DNA from: an uncultured Coriobacteriaceae bacterium
Lineage (GTDB): Bacteria > Actinomycetota > Coriobacteriia > Coriobacteriales > Atopobiaceae
Assembly (NCBI GenBank): GCA_900551595.1
Contig: URWR01000032.1
Location: 1-12,949 of the forward strand
Direction of reading: 5' to 3'
DNA: 12,949 bases
Below are positions 1 to 8,934 of the stretch, piece by piece. Under the pieces are notes generated by a model that worked only from the letters and a program-made list of their open reading frames with translations, was not told the DNA's origin and made no database searches. A program made the translations under genes and the position numbers. Position 1 is the stretch's first letter; each line of letters opens with the position of its first letter.

Positions 1-2
1 AG

Positions 3-161
3 GCAGCCAAATATGTTCTTTTTCGGGTAGGTATCCGTACCTACAACCCAGTCGATGAAAGTATAGTCTGCCAATCCAACAGGGACTTTGCAAGACCTCG
101 ACAGATTCCACGTTTATTTGAAACGCAAAACAAACGTATTTTATCCCCCGAAGATACATAA
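3..161 (+). CDS. Possible 3' end of a convergent gene, cut by window edge
   Basis: A plus-strand frame is open from the window edge to a TAA at 159-161, giving 52 residues with a mixed, protein-like composition (it ends in LSPEDT). If real, this is the C-terminus of a gene that converges on the pyr operon and stops 26 bases from the pyrF stop. I recognise no family. A minus-strand frame is also open over the same bases (ATG at 159, running off the edge), but its product is rich in Cys, Trp and Tyr and looks like a shadow. An open stretch of this length can arise by chance, so the call is weak. Confidence 0.27.
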   Translation, partial: AAKYVLFRVGIRTYNPVDESIVCQSNRDFARPRQIPRLFETQNKRILSPEDT

Positions 162-187
162 TCCGCGCAGACAGAATAATTCTACGT

Positions 188-895
188 TTAGTTCACCTCG
201 GAAACAACCGCCTGAAATGCAGTAAGTGGATCCTCTGCCTGAACAATGGGCCTTCCAACCACCAGTTGACTTGCTCCAGCCTCCAGCGCTTGAGCAGGTG
301 TAGCAATACGGCTCTGATCACCAGGATTGGCACCGGTAGGTCTAATTCCAGGAGTTACCAGAATCGAGTCGCTTCCCAAATCCTTGCGCAGTGCCCCAAC
401 CTCATGAGGAGAACATACAATGCCGTCGCTTCCAGCATCACGTGCAAGCTGAGCAAGCAGACGTACTTCTTCTGTCAGAGGCGTAGAAATACCCACATGT
501 TGCAGTGATTCTGAATCCATGCTGGTAAGGACTGTTACTGATAAAAGCTGGGTTCTCGTCTGACGATTGATAGCAGCCGCCTCAACGCCTTCACGTGCCG
601 CTTCGATCATAGCGCTGCCACCTAAAGCATGAAGGGTAAGCATGTCTGCGCCTGCCTCTGAGGCAGCTTTGGCAGCGCCTCGTATCTGATGTGGGATATC
701 ATGCAGTTTGAGGTCGAGAAACACCTTAAAGCCCATATCATGCATTTCGCTCACAATAGACGGACCATGGGCGTAATAAAGGGTCATGCCCACTTTTACC
801 CACTGAGCTTGACCAGCAAGAAGTTTGCCAATATGCAATGCTTTTTCTCGATCGCAGTCGAGAGCAACAATGACTTTATCAGCGCCGTCTAACAT
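188..895 (-). CDS. pyrF: Orotidine 5'-phosphate decarboxylase
   Basis: This enzyme converts OMP to UMP, the last step of de novo UMP synthesis, in the cytoplasm. The protein has 235 residues, normal for the short bacterial form. Visible catalytic and binding elements are ALD (Asp13), VKVG (Lys34), the active-site run FLDLKLHDIP (Asp61, Lys63, Asp66), TPGIRP at 181-186 and VVGRPI at 212-217, which form the phosphate-binding end of the barrel. The ATG at 895 overlaps the pyrD stop by seven bases (ATGTTAG) and has AGGAG seven bases upstream, so translation is probably coupled to pyrD. It is the last gene of the pyr operon. I see no convincing terminator after its TAA. Family assignment is secure. 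Confidence 0.97.
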   Translation of the reverse strand: MLDGADKVIVALDCDREKALHIGKLLAGQAQWVKVGMTLYYAHGPSIVSEMHDMGFKVFLDLKLHDIPHQIRGAAKAASEAGADMLTLHALGGSAMIEAAREGVEAAAINRQTRTQLLSVTVLTSMDSESLQHVGISTPLTEEVRLLAQLARDAGSDGIVCSPHEVGALRKDLGSDSILVTPGIRPTGANPGDQSRIATPAQALEAGASQLVVGRPIVQAEDPLTAFQAVVSEVN

Positions 896-1812
896 GCAAC
901 TGCTCCTATCAATTCGTCAATATCCGAAACACCCTGAGACTCTACCCACGTGGTAAGTTCATCTAAAATACGTGGGGCAGCAAGTGGGTCAACCAAATTT
1001 GCAGTGCCCACCGCAACAGCAGTAGCGCCAGCCAAAATACACTCTGCAGCATCTTCTCCAGAAAAAATGCCGCCCATTCCAATAATTGGCAAAGATGAGG
1101 CTTTATGTGCCTCCCATATCATTCTCACTGCTATGGCATGAATTGCTGGTCCAGACACACCTGCTGTTGGACGTGAGAGCCTACTTTTACGAGTCTTCAC
1201 ATCAATAGCCATACCGGGAATCGTGTTGATGAGAGACAATATGGCAGCTCCAGCATCTTCAAGAGCAGCAGCGACTTCTCCCACACGTTCAGGAGCCATC
1301 TTGACTATAAGAGGCCGTGTTGTTCGCCCACGCACTGCTTTCACAACGCTGGCAGCACCCTCAGGTGTCGCCCCCATTGCAGCGCCGCCTGAGGCTATAT
1401 TTGGACAGCTTATATTGAGCTCTAAGGCATCGGCAAAGGGTGCCATCTCCTCATAGGCTTCCACTGCTTGAATATATTCATCAAGCGTATGACCAGCTGC
1501 CTGGCAAATGACACGACAACCTTTGTTTGACAGATCGCTCAGATAGGCTCCGCTCTGCTGCACAAACTGGGGAATACCCGGATTAGCAAGTCCGACAGAG
1601 TTCATAATGCCAGAAGGAATCTCACACATACGAGGTGCTGGATTTCCCTCCCATGGTTCAAACGAACAACCCTTTGCAGTTATAAACCCCAATTGAGATA
1701 CATCGTAAAAGCCTTCAAACTGCCATCCCGCACCAAAGGTGCCAGAGGCTGTTCCTACGGGATTTTGACATCTCATACCTGCCAGCTCTACGGCCATGGA
1801 CACACTGCTCAC
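889..1812 (-). CDS. pyrD: Dihydroorotate dehydrogenase, catalytic subunit, class 1B
   Basis: This FMN flavoprotein oxidises dihydroorotate to orotate in the cytoplasm. In class 1B enzymes it works with PyrK, which passes electrons to NAD+. About 307 residues, the usual size. Visible are the N-terminal FMN-loop region GTASGTFGAG (about 20-29), the active-site loop NISCPN with catalytic Cys near 136, IVKMAP with an FMN-contact Lys near 171, the substrate Asn in NT near 196, and the phosphate-binding GMGGI (about 245) and VGTAN (about 268). The adjacent pyrK and the Cys (not Ser) base place it in class 1B. I chose the GTG at 1812 because it sits seven bases after AGGAGG and overlaps the pyrK stop as GTGA. 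GTG 1815 and ATG 1797 are alternatives. Confidence 0.96.
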   Translation of the reverse strand: MSSVSMAVELAGMRCQNPVGTASGTFGAGWQFEGFYDVSQLGFITAKGCSFEPWEGNPAPRMCEIPSGIMNSVGLANPGIPQFVQQSGAYLSDLSNKGCRVICQAAGHTLDEYIQAVEAYEEMAPFADALELNISCPNIASGGAAMGATPEGAASVVKAVRGRTTRPLIVKMAPERVGEVAAALEDAGAAILSLINTIPGMAIDVKTRKSRLSRPTAGVSGPAIHAIAVRMIWEAHKASSLPIIGMGGIFSGEDAAECILAGATAVAVGTANLVDPLAAPRILDELTTWVESQGVSDIDELIGAVAC

Positions 1813-2603
1813 CACAGCACCTCCTCAGCCGAAAAAACGGGACCATCCATACAAGCGCTCGCATAGCCACCCTGAGCTAAGGCGACATTGCATGTTGCAC
1901 ACACGCCAAACCCACAGGTCATCATCCGTTCGAGAGAGACCTGACAATCCAATTCTTTTTCATGAGAAATCTGAGCAACCGATGCCATCATGGGCTCTGG
2001 TCCGCAAACATACAAACATCTGTATGAAGTGTCAGCCAAAAGCTTTTTAACTCCATCGGAAGCATAGCCCGCTATACCGTATGATCCATCGTCAGTGGTA
2101 ACTACTACATTCCGAGCTCCAGCAGCTATGAACTCTGCTTCTCCCCAGCATCTCGCTTTATCGCGAGCACCCAAAACCACATCAAAGGCAATATTTTGAC
2201 TACCCAATTCGCGTGCAAGTCCCAAAATAGGTGTAACGCCCACACCGCCTGCTACTAAAAGTATGGGTGAAGCCCTCTTATCTACTCGCCAGCCATGACC
2301 ACAGGGACCGAGTACATTTGATGTATCCCCTGGTTTCATATGAGAAAGACGGCGTGTTCCATCACCCACAACTGCATAGATTGTTTCAAGTGTTCCTTCG
2401 CGCTTATCTACTGCGCTAAACGAGAGCGGGATTCTCACAATCTGGGATGGGTCGCCTGGAACATAAAAACTTTCAAATTGACCGGGCTTTATTGTTTGAG
2501 CAAGCTTAGGAGCGCGAATGACAAGGCACCACATATCACAAGCAACAGGCTCATTTGCCACGACAATAAACTCATGGAGCCGTGCGGCAGAAGGAACTGG
2601 CAC
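1809..2603 (-). CDS. pyrK: Dihydroorotate dehydrogenase electron-transfer subunit (FAD/[2Fe-2S])
   Basis: PyrK is the partner of class 1B PyrD. It carries FAD and a [2Fe-2S] cluster and moves electrons from the FMN of PyrD to NAD+. From the GTG start it has 264 residues. The order is a ferredoxin-reductase-like beta-barrel with the FAD motif RIPLS (57-61), an NAD-binding domain with GGVGVTP (119-125) and CGPEPM near 200, and a C-terminal cluster motif C-x4-C-x2-C-x12-C (Cys 230, 235, 238, 251). An in-frame ATG lies at 2618 but has no ribosome site before it. AAAGGAG lies just after that ATG and five bases before GTG 2603, so GTG is the likelier start. The gene lies between pyrC and pyrD and overlaps pyrD. 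Confidence 0.95.
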   Translation of the reverse strand: MPVPSAARLHEFIVVANEPVACDMWCLVIRAPKLAQTIKPGQFESFYVPGDPSQIVRIPLSFSAVDKREGTLETIYAVVGDGTRRLSHMKPGDTSNVLGPCGHGWRVDKRASPILLVAGGVGVTPILGLARELGSQNIAFDVVLGARDKARCWGEAEFIAAGARNVVVTTDDGSYGIAGYASDGVKKLLADTSYRCLYVCGPEPMMASVAQISHEKELDCQVSLERMMTCGFGVCATCNVALAQGGYASACMDGPVFSAEEVLW

Positions 2604-2621
2604 GCCTTCTCCTTTCATGCA

Positions 2622-2646
2622 TCAGGCGCACATAGAGTGCGCCTGA
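2622..2646 (-). other. Perfect 10-bp hairpin between pyrC and pyrK
   Basis: TCAGGCGCAC and GTGCGCCTGA form a perfect stem with a five-base loop. No U-run follows on the minus strand; the next bases are TGCATGAAAGG, which contain the pyrK ribosome site. It is therefore not a standard intrinsic terminator for the operon. An RNA processing or stability element, or a structure tuning pyrK translation, would fit. This is inference. Confidence 0.6.
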
Positions 2647-2655
2647 CTTGTTTAT

Positions 2656-3963
2656 CTATTCGGAAAGTTTGGTGACTAATTTTCCAGAAGCAAGTTTCTG
2701 AACACCTGATACAAACACATCACTTGCGCTACCTGTAAGCGTATAGCCTAAAAACGCCGAGTTCTTGGAACGTCCTACAAGATAATCTTTTGTTACTTCG
2801 AAAGTTGTTGAAGGATCGATAAGCGTAAGGTCTGCCTGAGAACCCGCGGCAATCGCTACAGGCTCCAGCCTAAGAATGCGACGTGGATTGATCGACATTA
2901 CCTCAGCCAGCTTAGACCAGCTCATCTTTCCCGGTAACACCAGATTGGTGAGCATAAGCGGCAGAGAGGTCTCAAGACCAACAGTGCCAAAATAAGCAAT
3001 CTCCCACTCACAGTCTTTTTCATGGGCAGCATGAGGAGCATGATCGGTTACAAGACAATCAATAGAACCATCCAAGAGGCCCTCCTGCAAGGCCAAGGCA
3101 TCGGCCGGCGTGCGCAGAGGCGGGTTCATCTTGAGGTTTGTATTGTATTCATCGGTTATATCTTCTTCATTCAAGAAGAGATGATGAGGTGTTACCTCGC
3201 AGGTAACAGGAAGACCCTCAGCTTTAGCAGCACGTACCAGCTCAAGACCTTTTGCAGTGGAAATGTGAGCAATATGGAGCGGGCATCCGGTTAGGCGACA
3301 CAGCTCAATGTCGCGATAAATCTCAAGCTCTTCTCCAAGTGCCGGCCAGCCAAACATGCCTAAACGTGTAGAGGCGCGTCCTTCATTGATAACACCGTTA
3401 GCGGTAAGAGATTCATCCTCACAATGGGCAATTGCTACACGGTCAAATTGGGAAACATATTCCATGCAGGTACGCATCATACCGGCACTCTGAACACCAT
3501 GTCCATCGTCTGAGAAGGCGCACGCACCTTCCATAACCATATCGCCGATTTCAGCAAGAGCCTCGCCTTTTTCGCCATGTGTAAGCGCTCCAATGGGACG
3601 TACATGACACATATCAGCGTCGCGTGCGCGCTCATATTCATAACGAATCTCGGCACCATTATCTATAACCGAGCTGGAATTGGGCATAGTTGCAACATCG
3701 GTGAATCCACCATGCACCGCAGCGCGCGTACCCGTTTCGATAGTTTCTTTGTATTCAAAGCCCGGATCGCGGAAATGGACATGCATATCAACGAGACCTG
3801 GAAGCAAATACTTACCCTGAGCATCTATTACCTCAGTGACCTCATCAGGCTCAATGTGCTCGCCAACCTGGACAATGCAATCTTTATCAATAAGAACATC
3901 GCACACACCATCAAGGGATACCTGAGGATCTACGACATGAGCTCCCTTAAGCAGAAATGACAT
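2656..3963 (-). CDS. pyrC: Dihydroorotase, type I
   Basis: This zinc amidohydrolase cyclises N-carbamoyl-aspartate to dihydroorotate, the third step of the pathway. It has 435 residues, typical of type I (long) dihydroorotases rather than the shorter E. coli form. Metal ligands are visible: HVHFRDPG with His61 and His63, SDDG with Asp153, AHCED with His180, AHIST with His233 and TDHAPH with Asp307. The catalytic centre is intact, so this is not one of the inactive PyrC-like subunits. I chose the ATG at 3963 because GGAGGAGA precedes it by about six bases; an in-frame ATG at 4014 lacks this and lies deeper within pyrB. The start overlaps the end of pyrB by 17 bases, which suggests coupling. 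Confidence 0.97.
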   Translation of the reverse strand: MSFLLKGAHVVDPQVSLDGVCDVLIDKDCIVQVGEHIEPDEVTEVIDAQGKYLLPGLVDMHVHFRDPGFEYKETIETGTRAAVHGGFTDVATMPNSSSVIDNGAEIRYEYERARDADMCHVRPIGALTHGEKGEALAEIGDMVMEGACAFSDDGHGVQSAGMMRTCMEYVSQFDRVAIAHCEDESLTANGVINEGRASTRLGMFGWPALGEELEIYRDIELCRLTGCPLHIAHISTAKGLELVRAAKAEGLPVTCEVTPHHLFLNEEDITDEYNTNLKMNPPLRTPADALALQEGLLDGSIDCLVTDHAPHAAHEKDCEWEIAYFGTVGLETSLPLMLTNLVLPGKMSWSKLAEVMSINPRRILRLEPVAIAAGSQADLTLIDPSTTFEVTKDYLVGRSKNSAFLGYTLTGSASDVFVSGVQKLASGKLVTKLSE

Positions 3964-4881
3964 CAGACTCTCCTCCCAGCAGCAGATACATCTCTGCCAT
4001 ACGAGTAAGTACACCAGCGTTTACCTGATCAAGAATCCTGGAGCGAGCACAATCGGCTACCTCAGTATTGATTTCCATACCACGATTCATAGGCCCTGGG
4101 TGACACACAATTGCCCCTGGCTTCATCATGCGCTCACGGCGCTCATCCAGACCATACAAGCGGTTATATTCACGACGAGAAGGAATTGCAGCACCCTCCA
4201 TGCGTTCAAGCTGAACGCGAAGCATGTACACAACATCCATGTCGCCAATAACATCGTCGAGAGCTGCGGTCTGTTCGCACCCATACCAAGAGGGATCATC
4301 CACTTGAAATGTAGGAGGAGCAACTAAGGCAACCTCAGCACCCATAGTCTTCAGCGCTGGAGCAAGTGAACCACACACGCGGCTGTGAGCAAGGTCACCC
4401 ACGATTGCAACCTTGAGTCCATCGAGATGACCAAAGTTTTCGCGAATAGTATAGAGGTCGAGCATTGCTTGCGTCGGATGCTGATGTTTTCCGTCGCCCG
4501 CATTAATCACCACCGCATCGGTGTTCTCAGTAATTTTTTGAGGGGTTCCCGCAAGACGAGCACGAACAATGAACATATCAACGTTCATAGCATCGATTGT
4601 TTGGATAGTGTCTGCCAGGCTCTCCCCTTTTACAACTGAAGAGGTGGAGCCACCCATATTGAGCGCATCGGCGGAAAGACGCTTTTCTGCTAGCTCAAAG
4701 GAGCTACGTGTACGAGTGGAAGGTTCAAGAAAGAGGTTGACAATCGTACGGCCACGAAGTGCCGGAACCTTTTTGATGGCGCGTTTGTTTACCTCAGAAA
4801 AAGCACGGGCCGTATCAAGAATCTGGGTAATATCATCTGCCGTAAGACTGTTGGTATCGATCAGGTGTTTAACAGAGAGCA

Positions 4882-4882
<1 letters not shown>
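3947..4882 (-). CDS. pyrB: Aspartate carbamoyltransferase, catalytic chain
   Basis: PyrB joins carbamoyl phosphate and aspartate to give N-carbamoyl-aspartate, the committed step. It has 311 residues, the normal catalytic-chain length. Visible motifs are the carbamoyl-phosphate loop EPSTRTRSSFE (STRTR at 55-59), the 80s loop with Lys85, HPTQ at 135-138, GDLAHSRV ending at 169, and HPGPMNRG at 261-268. No pyrI regulatory chain follows, so this is probably the unregulated trimer seen in Bacillus-type operons, with control at transcription through PyrR. The ATG at 4882 overlaps the pyrR stop in TAATG and has AAGGGAAGGG about nine bases upstream. An in-frame ATG at 4924 lies inside pyrR and is less likely. 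Confidence 0.97.
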
Positions 4883-5579
<697 letters not shown>

Positions 5580-5597
5580 GCTTAAAGGTCGGGCTTT

Positions 5598-5625
5598 ACT
5601 ATACGCTCTTTTTTACAAGTTACAA
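5598..5625 (-). promoter_or_regulatory. Predicted promoter of the pyr operon
   Basis: The minus strand has TTGTAA (5625-5620) and TATAGT (5603-5598) with a 16-base spacer, a reasonable housekeeping-sigma promoter. Transcription would start around 5591-5595, only a few bases before the PyrR-binding hairpin, giving a leader of about 140 bases. The promoter starts right behind the terminator of the upstream operon. Confidence 0.65.
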
Positions 5626-5646
5626 GAGAAAACGGACAGTTGTCCG
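5626..5646 (-). terminator. Probable terminator of the polysaccharide operon
   Basis: CGGACAACTGTCCG is a perfect palindrome (five pairs with a four-base loop) followed by TTTTCTC on the minus strand. It starts seven bases after the stop of the last glycosyltransferase gene and separates that operon from pyrR. The stem is short, so some readthrough into the pyr leader is possible. Confidence 0.6.
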
Positions 5647-5652
5647 AAAAAT

Positions 5653-6711
5653 TTATGAGTGGGTCTTTCGAGGTCCATGCAAGAGGCGACGCATTACGCC
5701 ATCAATGCCATGCCAATCGTAATAACAAGCACACATGAGAAGAGCTCGTCGTATGCGCGTAGGCCTTCGATTGTCTTTTGCCGCAAGAACAAGCGCACGA
5801 ACTCCGGGCGTCAACCTTTCTTTTGCGATTCGATCTCTTGACCATTGGGAAAGGATATTGCGCGATGTTTTCTGCCATATCTCAGCACAAGCATCATCGG
5901 AGAGGCGCAAAGCATCAAAAAGGATGAATTCACAGATCCAGGTCAGCTGCATGGCGCAATGATCGTCAAGAATCCCGAGAGAAGCCCAGTCATCCATAAT
6001 TTTTCGCTCAAGCTCAATGTGACACGAAAGCATGGCTGGTTTATCAGCGAGCATACGATTAAGCATTGAGTCGCCGCGCACGATGCGATAGTCGTAAAGC
6101 TTGTCATGGATAAGACAGGTACGACTGGAACGTGGGTATACCGCAAATGCAAATACTTGGTCTTCTCCATAGCTTACAGATTCGTCAAAACGAATCTTAC
6201 AAGCTTCTACAAACGAACGACGGAGCGCCAAACGCCATGCAAAAGGCTTTGATGCCTCTTTCATGAGCAGATCTTCAGAAAATTTGCTGTAGATGCAATC
6301 TCGAGGACTGAGCACTTCTTCTAACCATGGGTAGGATTCTTCCGCAGGCCAAGCACTTCCACCAAAGGTAAGAACATCAGCACCAGACTCATCAAGCGCT
6401 TGAACAATGCGTCCACAGGCTTGAGGTGTATATCTATCATCAGCATCGAGAAAACTTATGTAATCCCCTCTTGCTGCATCAATACCTTTATTCCGAGCGC
6501 TCGAAAGACCGCCATTTTCTTTAGAGATCAAACAGAATCTGGCATCAAGATTGCAGTAGTGCTCACAAATTGCCTTGGAACCATCGGGAGAACCGTCATT
6601 GACCAGCACAACTTCAAAATCATCAAAATCTTGTATAAGCAGGGAATCTAAGCACTCCGGCAGATATTGTTCAACGTTATAGACAGGAACTACTACAGAA
6701 AGACGAGGCAT
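5653..6711 (-). CDS. Glycosyltransferase family 2 (type II of this cluster, second copy)
   Basis: This protein of 352 residues probably adds one sugar to a surface polysaccharide on the inner face of the membrane. The N-terminal GT-A domain begins at once with LSVVVPVYNVE, then VNDGSPDGS (about 37-45), GGLSSARNKG and the DxD-type DADD at 89-92. The C-terminal part has KPFAWRLALRRSF (155-167), GEDQ (182-185) and YPRSSR (192-197). The same landmarks occur in the gene at 7865-8932, its paralogue. I see no membrane segments. The ATG at 6711 lies three bases after the upstream stop, with GGGAGG nine bases before it. Donor sugar, acceptor and linkage cannot be told from sequence. It is the last gene of its operon. 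Confidence 0.92.
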   Translation of the reverse strand: MPRLSVVVPVYNVEQYLPECLDSLLIQDFDDFEVVLVNDGSPDGSKAICEHYCNLDARFCLISKENGGLSSARNKGIDAARGDYISFLDADDRYTPQACGRIVQALDESGADVLTFGGSAWPAEESYPWLEEVLSPRDCIYSKFSEDLLMKEASKPFAWRLALRRSFVEACKIRFDESVSYGEDQVFAFAVYPRSSRTCLIHDKLYDYRIVRGDSMLNRMLADKPAMLSCHIELERKIMDDWASLGILDDHCAMQLTWICEFILFDALRLSDDACAEIWQKTSRNILSQWSRDRIAKERLTPGVRALVLAAKDNRRPTRIRRALLMCACYYDWHGIDGVMRRLLHGPRKTHS

Positions 6712-6714
6712 TAC

Positions 6715-7827
6715 TTATCGCCTCCCACCTAAACGCTCAGCTAACACATGCCAAAGTGCTCCTATACCACCATAAGCCAGAATTTGCCGCACTGAAGCAA
6801 GGCCTCCGGATGCATCCTGTGGCAACTTCTCACGCACGCGCCTAAAGCGTTCCGGAGACGTGAGCAAGCATTGTAATTCGGTGAATTTAACCGGCCCCAT
6901 AATCTGCTCATCTAAAAGACCTTCGTCCCTATCGGCAGCAAGGTCTGGACATGCTCGCTCAAGGAAAGTTGTTCTCAGCTCATCAGACAGCCTATCGTAG
7001 TTCCACAGATAGTTATTAAACTTCATGCGTCCAAGCACCTTGAGCAGCATGCGATGATCTCCAGGACGCGCTTCGAGCCAGCGACGCATCTCAGCGTGCT
7101 CATCCATAACGCAAAAGACTTTTCCAGGAGAACGTACAGAAGAAGTTTCGTTATCCTGACGATATTTCAAAAGTGGTTCATCAATAAAGACCGCTCGCTG
7201 AGCTGCAGCCCAAACTTTAAAGTTAAATCCAGCGTCTTGGTACGAAGCCCCCGGGGTCTCAAGAAACTGTATGCGCTCCTGCCTAAGAAAATCCGCACGA
7301 TAAAGCGCACTCCAAATTGAAGGTTTCTGATAAAAAATATCTAAACCATTCACTGTCGGAGTAACAACTTTGCCGATCAGACTGTCTGGCACAACATGAA
7401 AGAGTTCGGCTCTCTCGGCAGTATCCTCATTTCCGGACCACCACAGCCAAAAATTACCTTTAACCACCTCTGCATTGTGCTCACAGGCAGTTTCGTAGAG
7501 TAAACGCAAAGCTCCTTGCGCCATTACATCGTCTGATTCAAGAATGGCGATATAAGTACCCCGTGCTTCAGCAAGACCACGATTCATGGAGATGCCATAG
7601 CCAGAATTCGGCTTGTCAATAATGCGTATCCGCTTATCCCGTGATGCATATTGCTCGAGAATGGCACGAGAGCCATCAGTAGAGCCATCGTTAATGACAA
7701 GGGCCTCAAAATTGGTGAAGTCTTGTGCTAGGAGTGAGTCGAGACAAGCTCCTACATAACGCTCAACGTTGTAAACAGGGATAAGAACAGAAATGCCTGG
7801 TGTTGTTACCCTATCGGCACTACTCAC
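6715..7827 (-). CDS. Glycosyltransferase family 2 (type I of this cluster, second copy)
   Basis: A family-2 transferase of about 370 residues. The GT-A domain shows ISVLIPVYNVERY near 12-24, INDGSTDGS (45-53), KPNSGYG near 72-78 and ESDD (97-100) in the place of the usual DxD. A second half, shared with the gene at 8935-10092, holds ETPGASYQD (190-198), YRQDNETSSVRS (222-233) and a C-terminal GGIGALWHVLAER. The frame runs up to a TTG at 7845, but the GTG at 7827 lies behind GAAGG at six bases and is my preferred start. The 37-base gap before it is the largest within the operon. Probably elongates the exported glycan; substrate unknown. Confidence 0.9.
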   Translation of the reverse strand: MSSADRVTTPGISVLIPVYNVERYVGACLDSLLAQDFTNFEALVINDGSTDGSRAILEQYASRDKRIRIIDKPNSGYGISMNRGLAEARGTYIAILESDDVMAQGALRLLYETACEHNAEVVKGNFWLWWSGNEDTAERAELFHVVPDSLIGKVVTPTVNGLDIFYQKPSIWSALYRADFLRQERIQFLETPGASYQDAGFNFKVWAAAQRAVFIDEPLLKYRQDNETSSVRSPGKVFCVMDEHAEMRRWLEARPGDHRMLLKVLGRMKFNNYLWNYDRLSDELRTTFLERACPDLAADRDEGLLDEQIMGPVKFTELQCLLTSPERFRRVREKLPQDASGGLASVRQILAYGGIGALWHVLAERLGGRR

Positions 7828-7864
7828 AAGCCACCTTCTTTGCAAACATGCATACTACGAGCAC

Positions 7865-8932
7865 TTATCTGCCTCGTCTCAAAGCATAAAGAAGCCTCTT
7901 GGCCGAAGCAATAATGCCGCGTTGACGAATAAAGTGAAAAGCTAAATGTACCGGAGCAACCCCCTTACGAGTGCCTTGAGCGCAAAGCTCAGCATCTTTA
8001 AGGCACATACGCGTAGGCAAGGCAAGCCGGGCCTGAATCTGCTTATCAAAATGGCTTCCGACAGAATCCCACCATCGAATCCAAAAAGCCCGTTGATCTT
8101 TTATGGGAAGCTTGCTCGCATCAAAGAGTACAAATTCGAGACACCAACTGAGAAGTTCGACAGGCGCGAGACTCATAAACCCGTTTTCTTCCCAGTCTTT
8201 TAAGACTGCTGTCTCACAAGCCATATGCTTATCCATCTTGCTCAAAAGAGCCTCTGTACTCTGTTGCGAGGCATGTGTAAGCGAAGAGGTATTCATACGG
8301 TACAGATACAGCTGTTGAGAGCAGAGTGTCGTTTTCGAAGAACGCGGATAGGTGTAGAAACAGAAATATTGATCGTCAGCAAGCGTAAGATTGGGATGCC
8401 ATCGGACATGTTCTCTGTTTGCAAACTCGCGTGACAGCGCCACGCGGCAAGCAAATGGCCGTGCTTTGGACGCAAAAAGAAGACGTCTATGATCAGCAGC
8501 GGAATTTCCTAATACAGCATCAGAAGGATATAGTTGGCCTTCCAGAGAAGGATGCAGTTCATCTTCTGGGAATATCTTCATGCCAAATACCATGACATCA
8601 CAAGCGTCGCGCATAAACGTGTTTGAGATCACACTACATGCGTAAGGCTCAAGACAGTCGTCAGCATCGCAGAACATGACAATATCGCCCGTTGCACTCT
8701 CCATACCGGCATTACGGGCCGAACCTGGACCAGCATTTTGCTGTGATAAAACCTTCAGGCGTCGATCTGACAAGGCGCGCTGCTTAAGAATGTGAAGCGA
8801 GCGATCGCAAGACCCATCATCAACGCAAATTACCTCAATTTCTCTGAGTGTCTGGGCAAAAAGAGAGTCCAAACACGCATCGAGATAGCGCTCAGCATTA
8901 AAGACAGGAACAATAATAGAGATGCGTGGCAC
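7865..8932 (-). CDS. Glycosyltransferase family 2 (type II of this cluster, first copy)
   Basis: A 355-residue family-2 transferase. It opens with ISIIVPVFNAERY, followed by VDDGSCD (37-43), NAGPGSARNAG near 66-76 and DADD at 89-92, the metal and nucleotide-sugar site of GT-A enzymes. The C-terminal half contains RPFACRVALSREF (158-170), ADDQ (185-188) and YPRSSK (195-200), matching the gene at 5653-6711 in order and spacing. The start is GTG at 8932, two bases after the stop of the preceding gene, with GAAGGG about ten bases upstream; translation is probably coupled. No signal peptide or membrane segment is seen. The sugar it transfers is unknown. Confidence 0.92.
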   Translation of the reverse strand: MPRISIIVPVFNAERYLDACLDSLFAQTLREIEVICVDDGSCDRSLHILKQRALSDRRLKVLSQQNAGPGSARNAGMESATGDIVMFCDADDCLEPYACSVISNTFMRDACDVMVFGMKIFPEDELHPSLEGQLYPSDAVLGNSAADHRRLLFASKARPFACRVALSREFANREHVRWHPNLTLADDQYFCFYTYPRSSKTTLCSQQLYLYRMNTSSLTHASQQSTEALLSKMDKHMACETAVLKDWEENGFMSLAPVELLSWCLEFVLFDASKLPIKDQRAFWIRWWDSVGSHFDKQIQARLALPTRMCLKDAELCAQGTRKGVAPVHLAFHFIRQRGIIASAKRLLYALRRGR

Positions 8933-8934
8933 AG

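Noticed and set aside
27..44. Seven-pair hairpin near the left edge as a terminator
   Set aside because: Neither strand has a U-run after the stem; on the minus strand it is followed by CCGAAAAAG.
120..187. Terminator after pyrF
   Set aside because: Only a five-pair stem around a UCGGG loop (TATCT with GGATA) without a clean U-run is present; not convincing.
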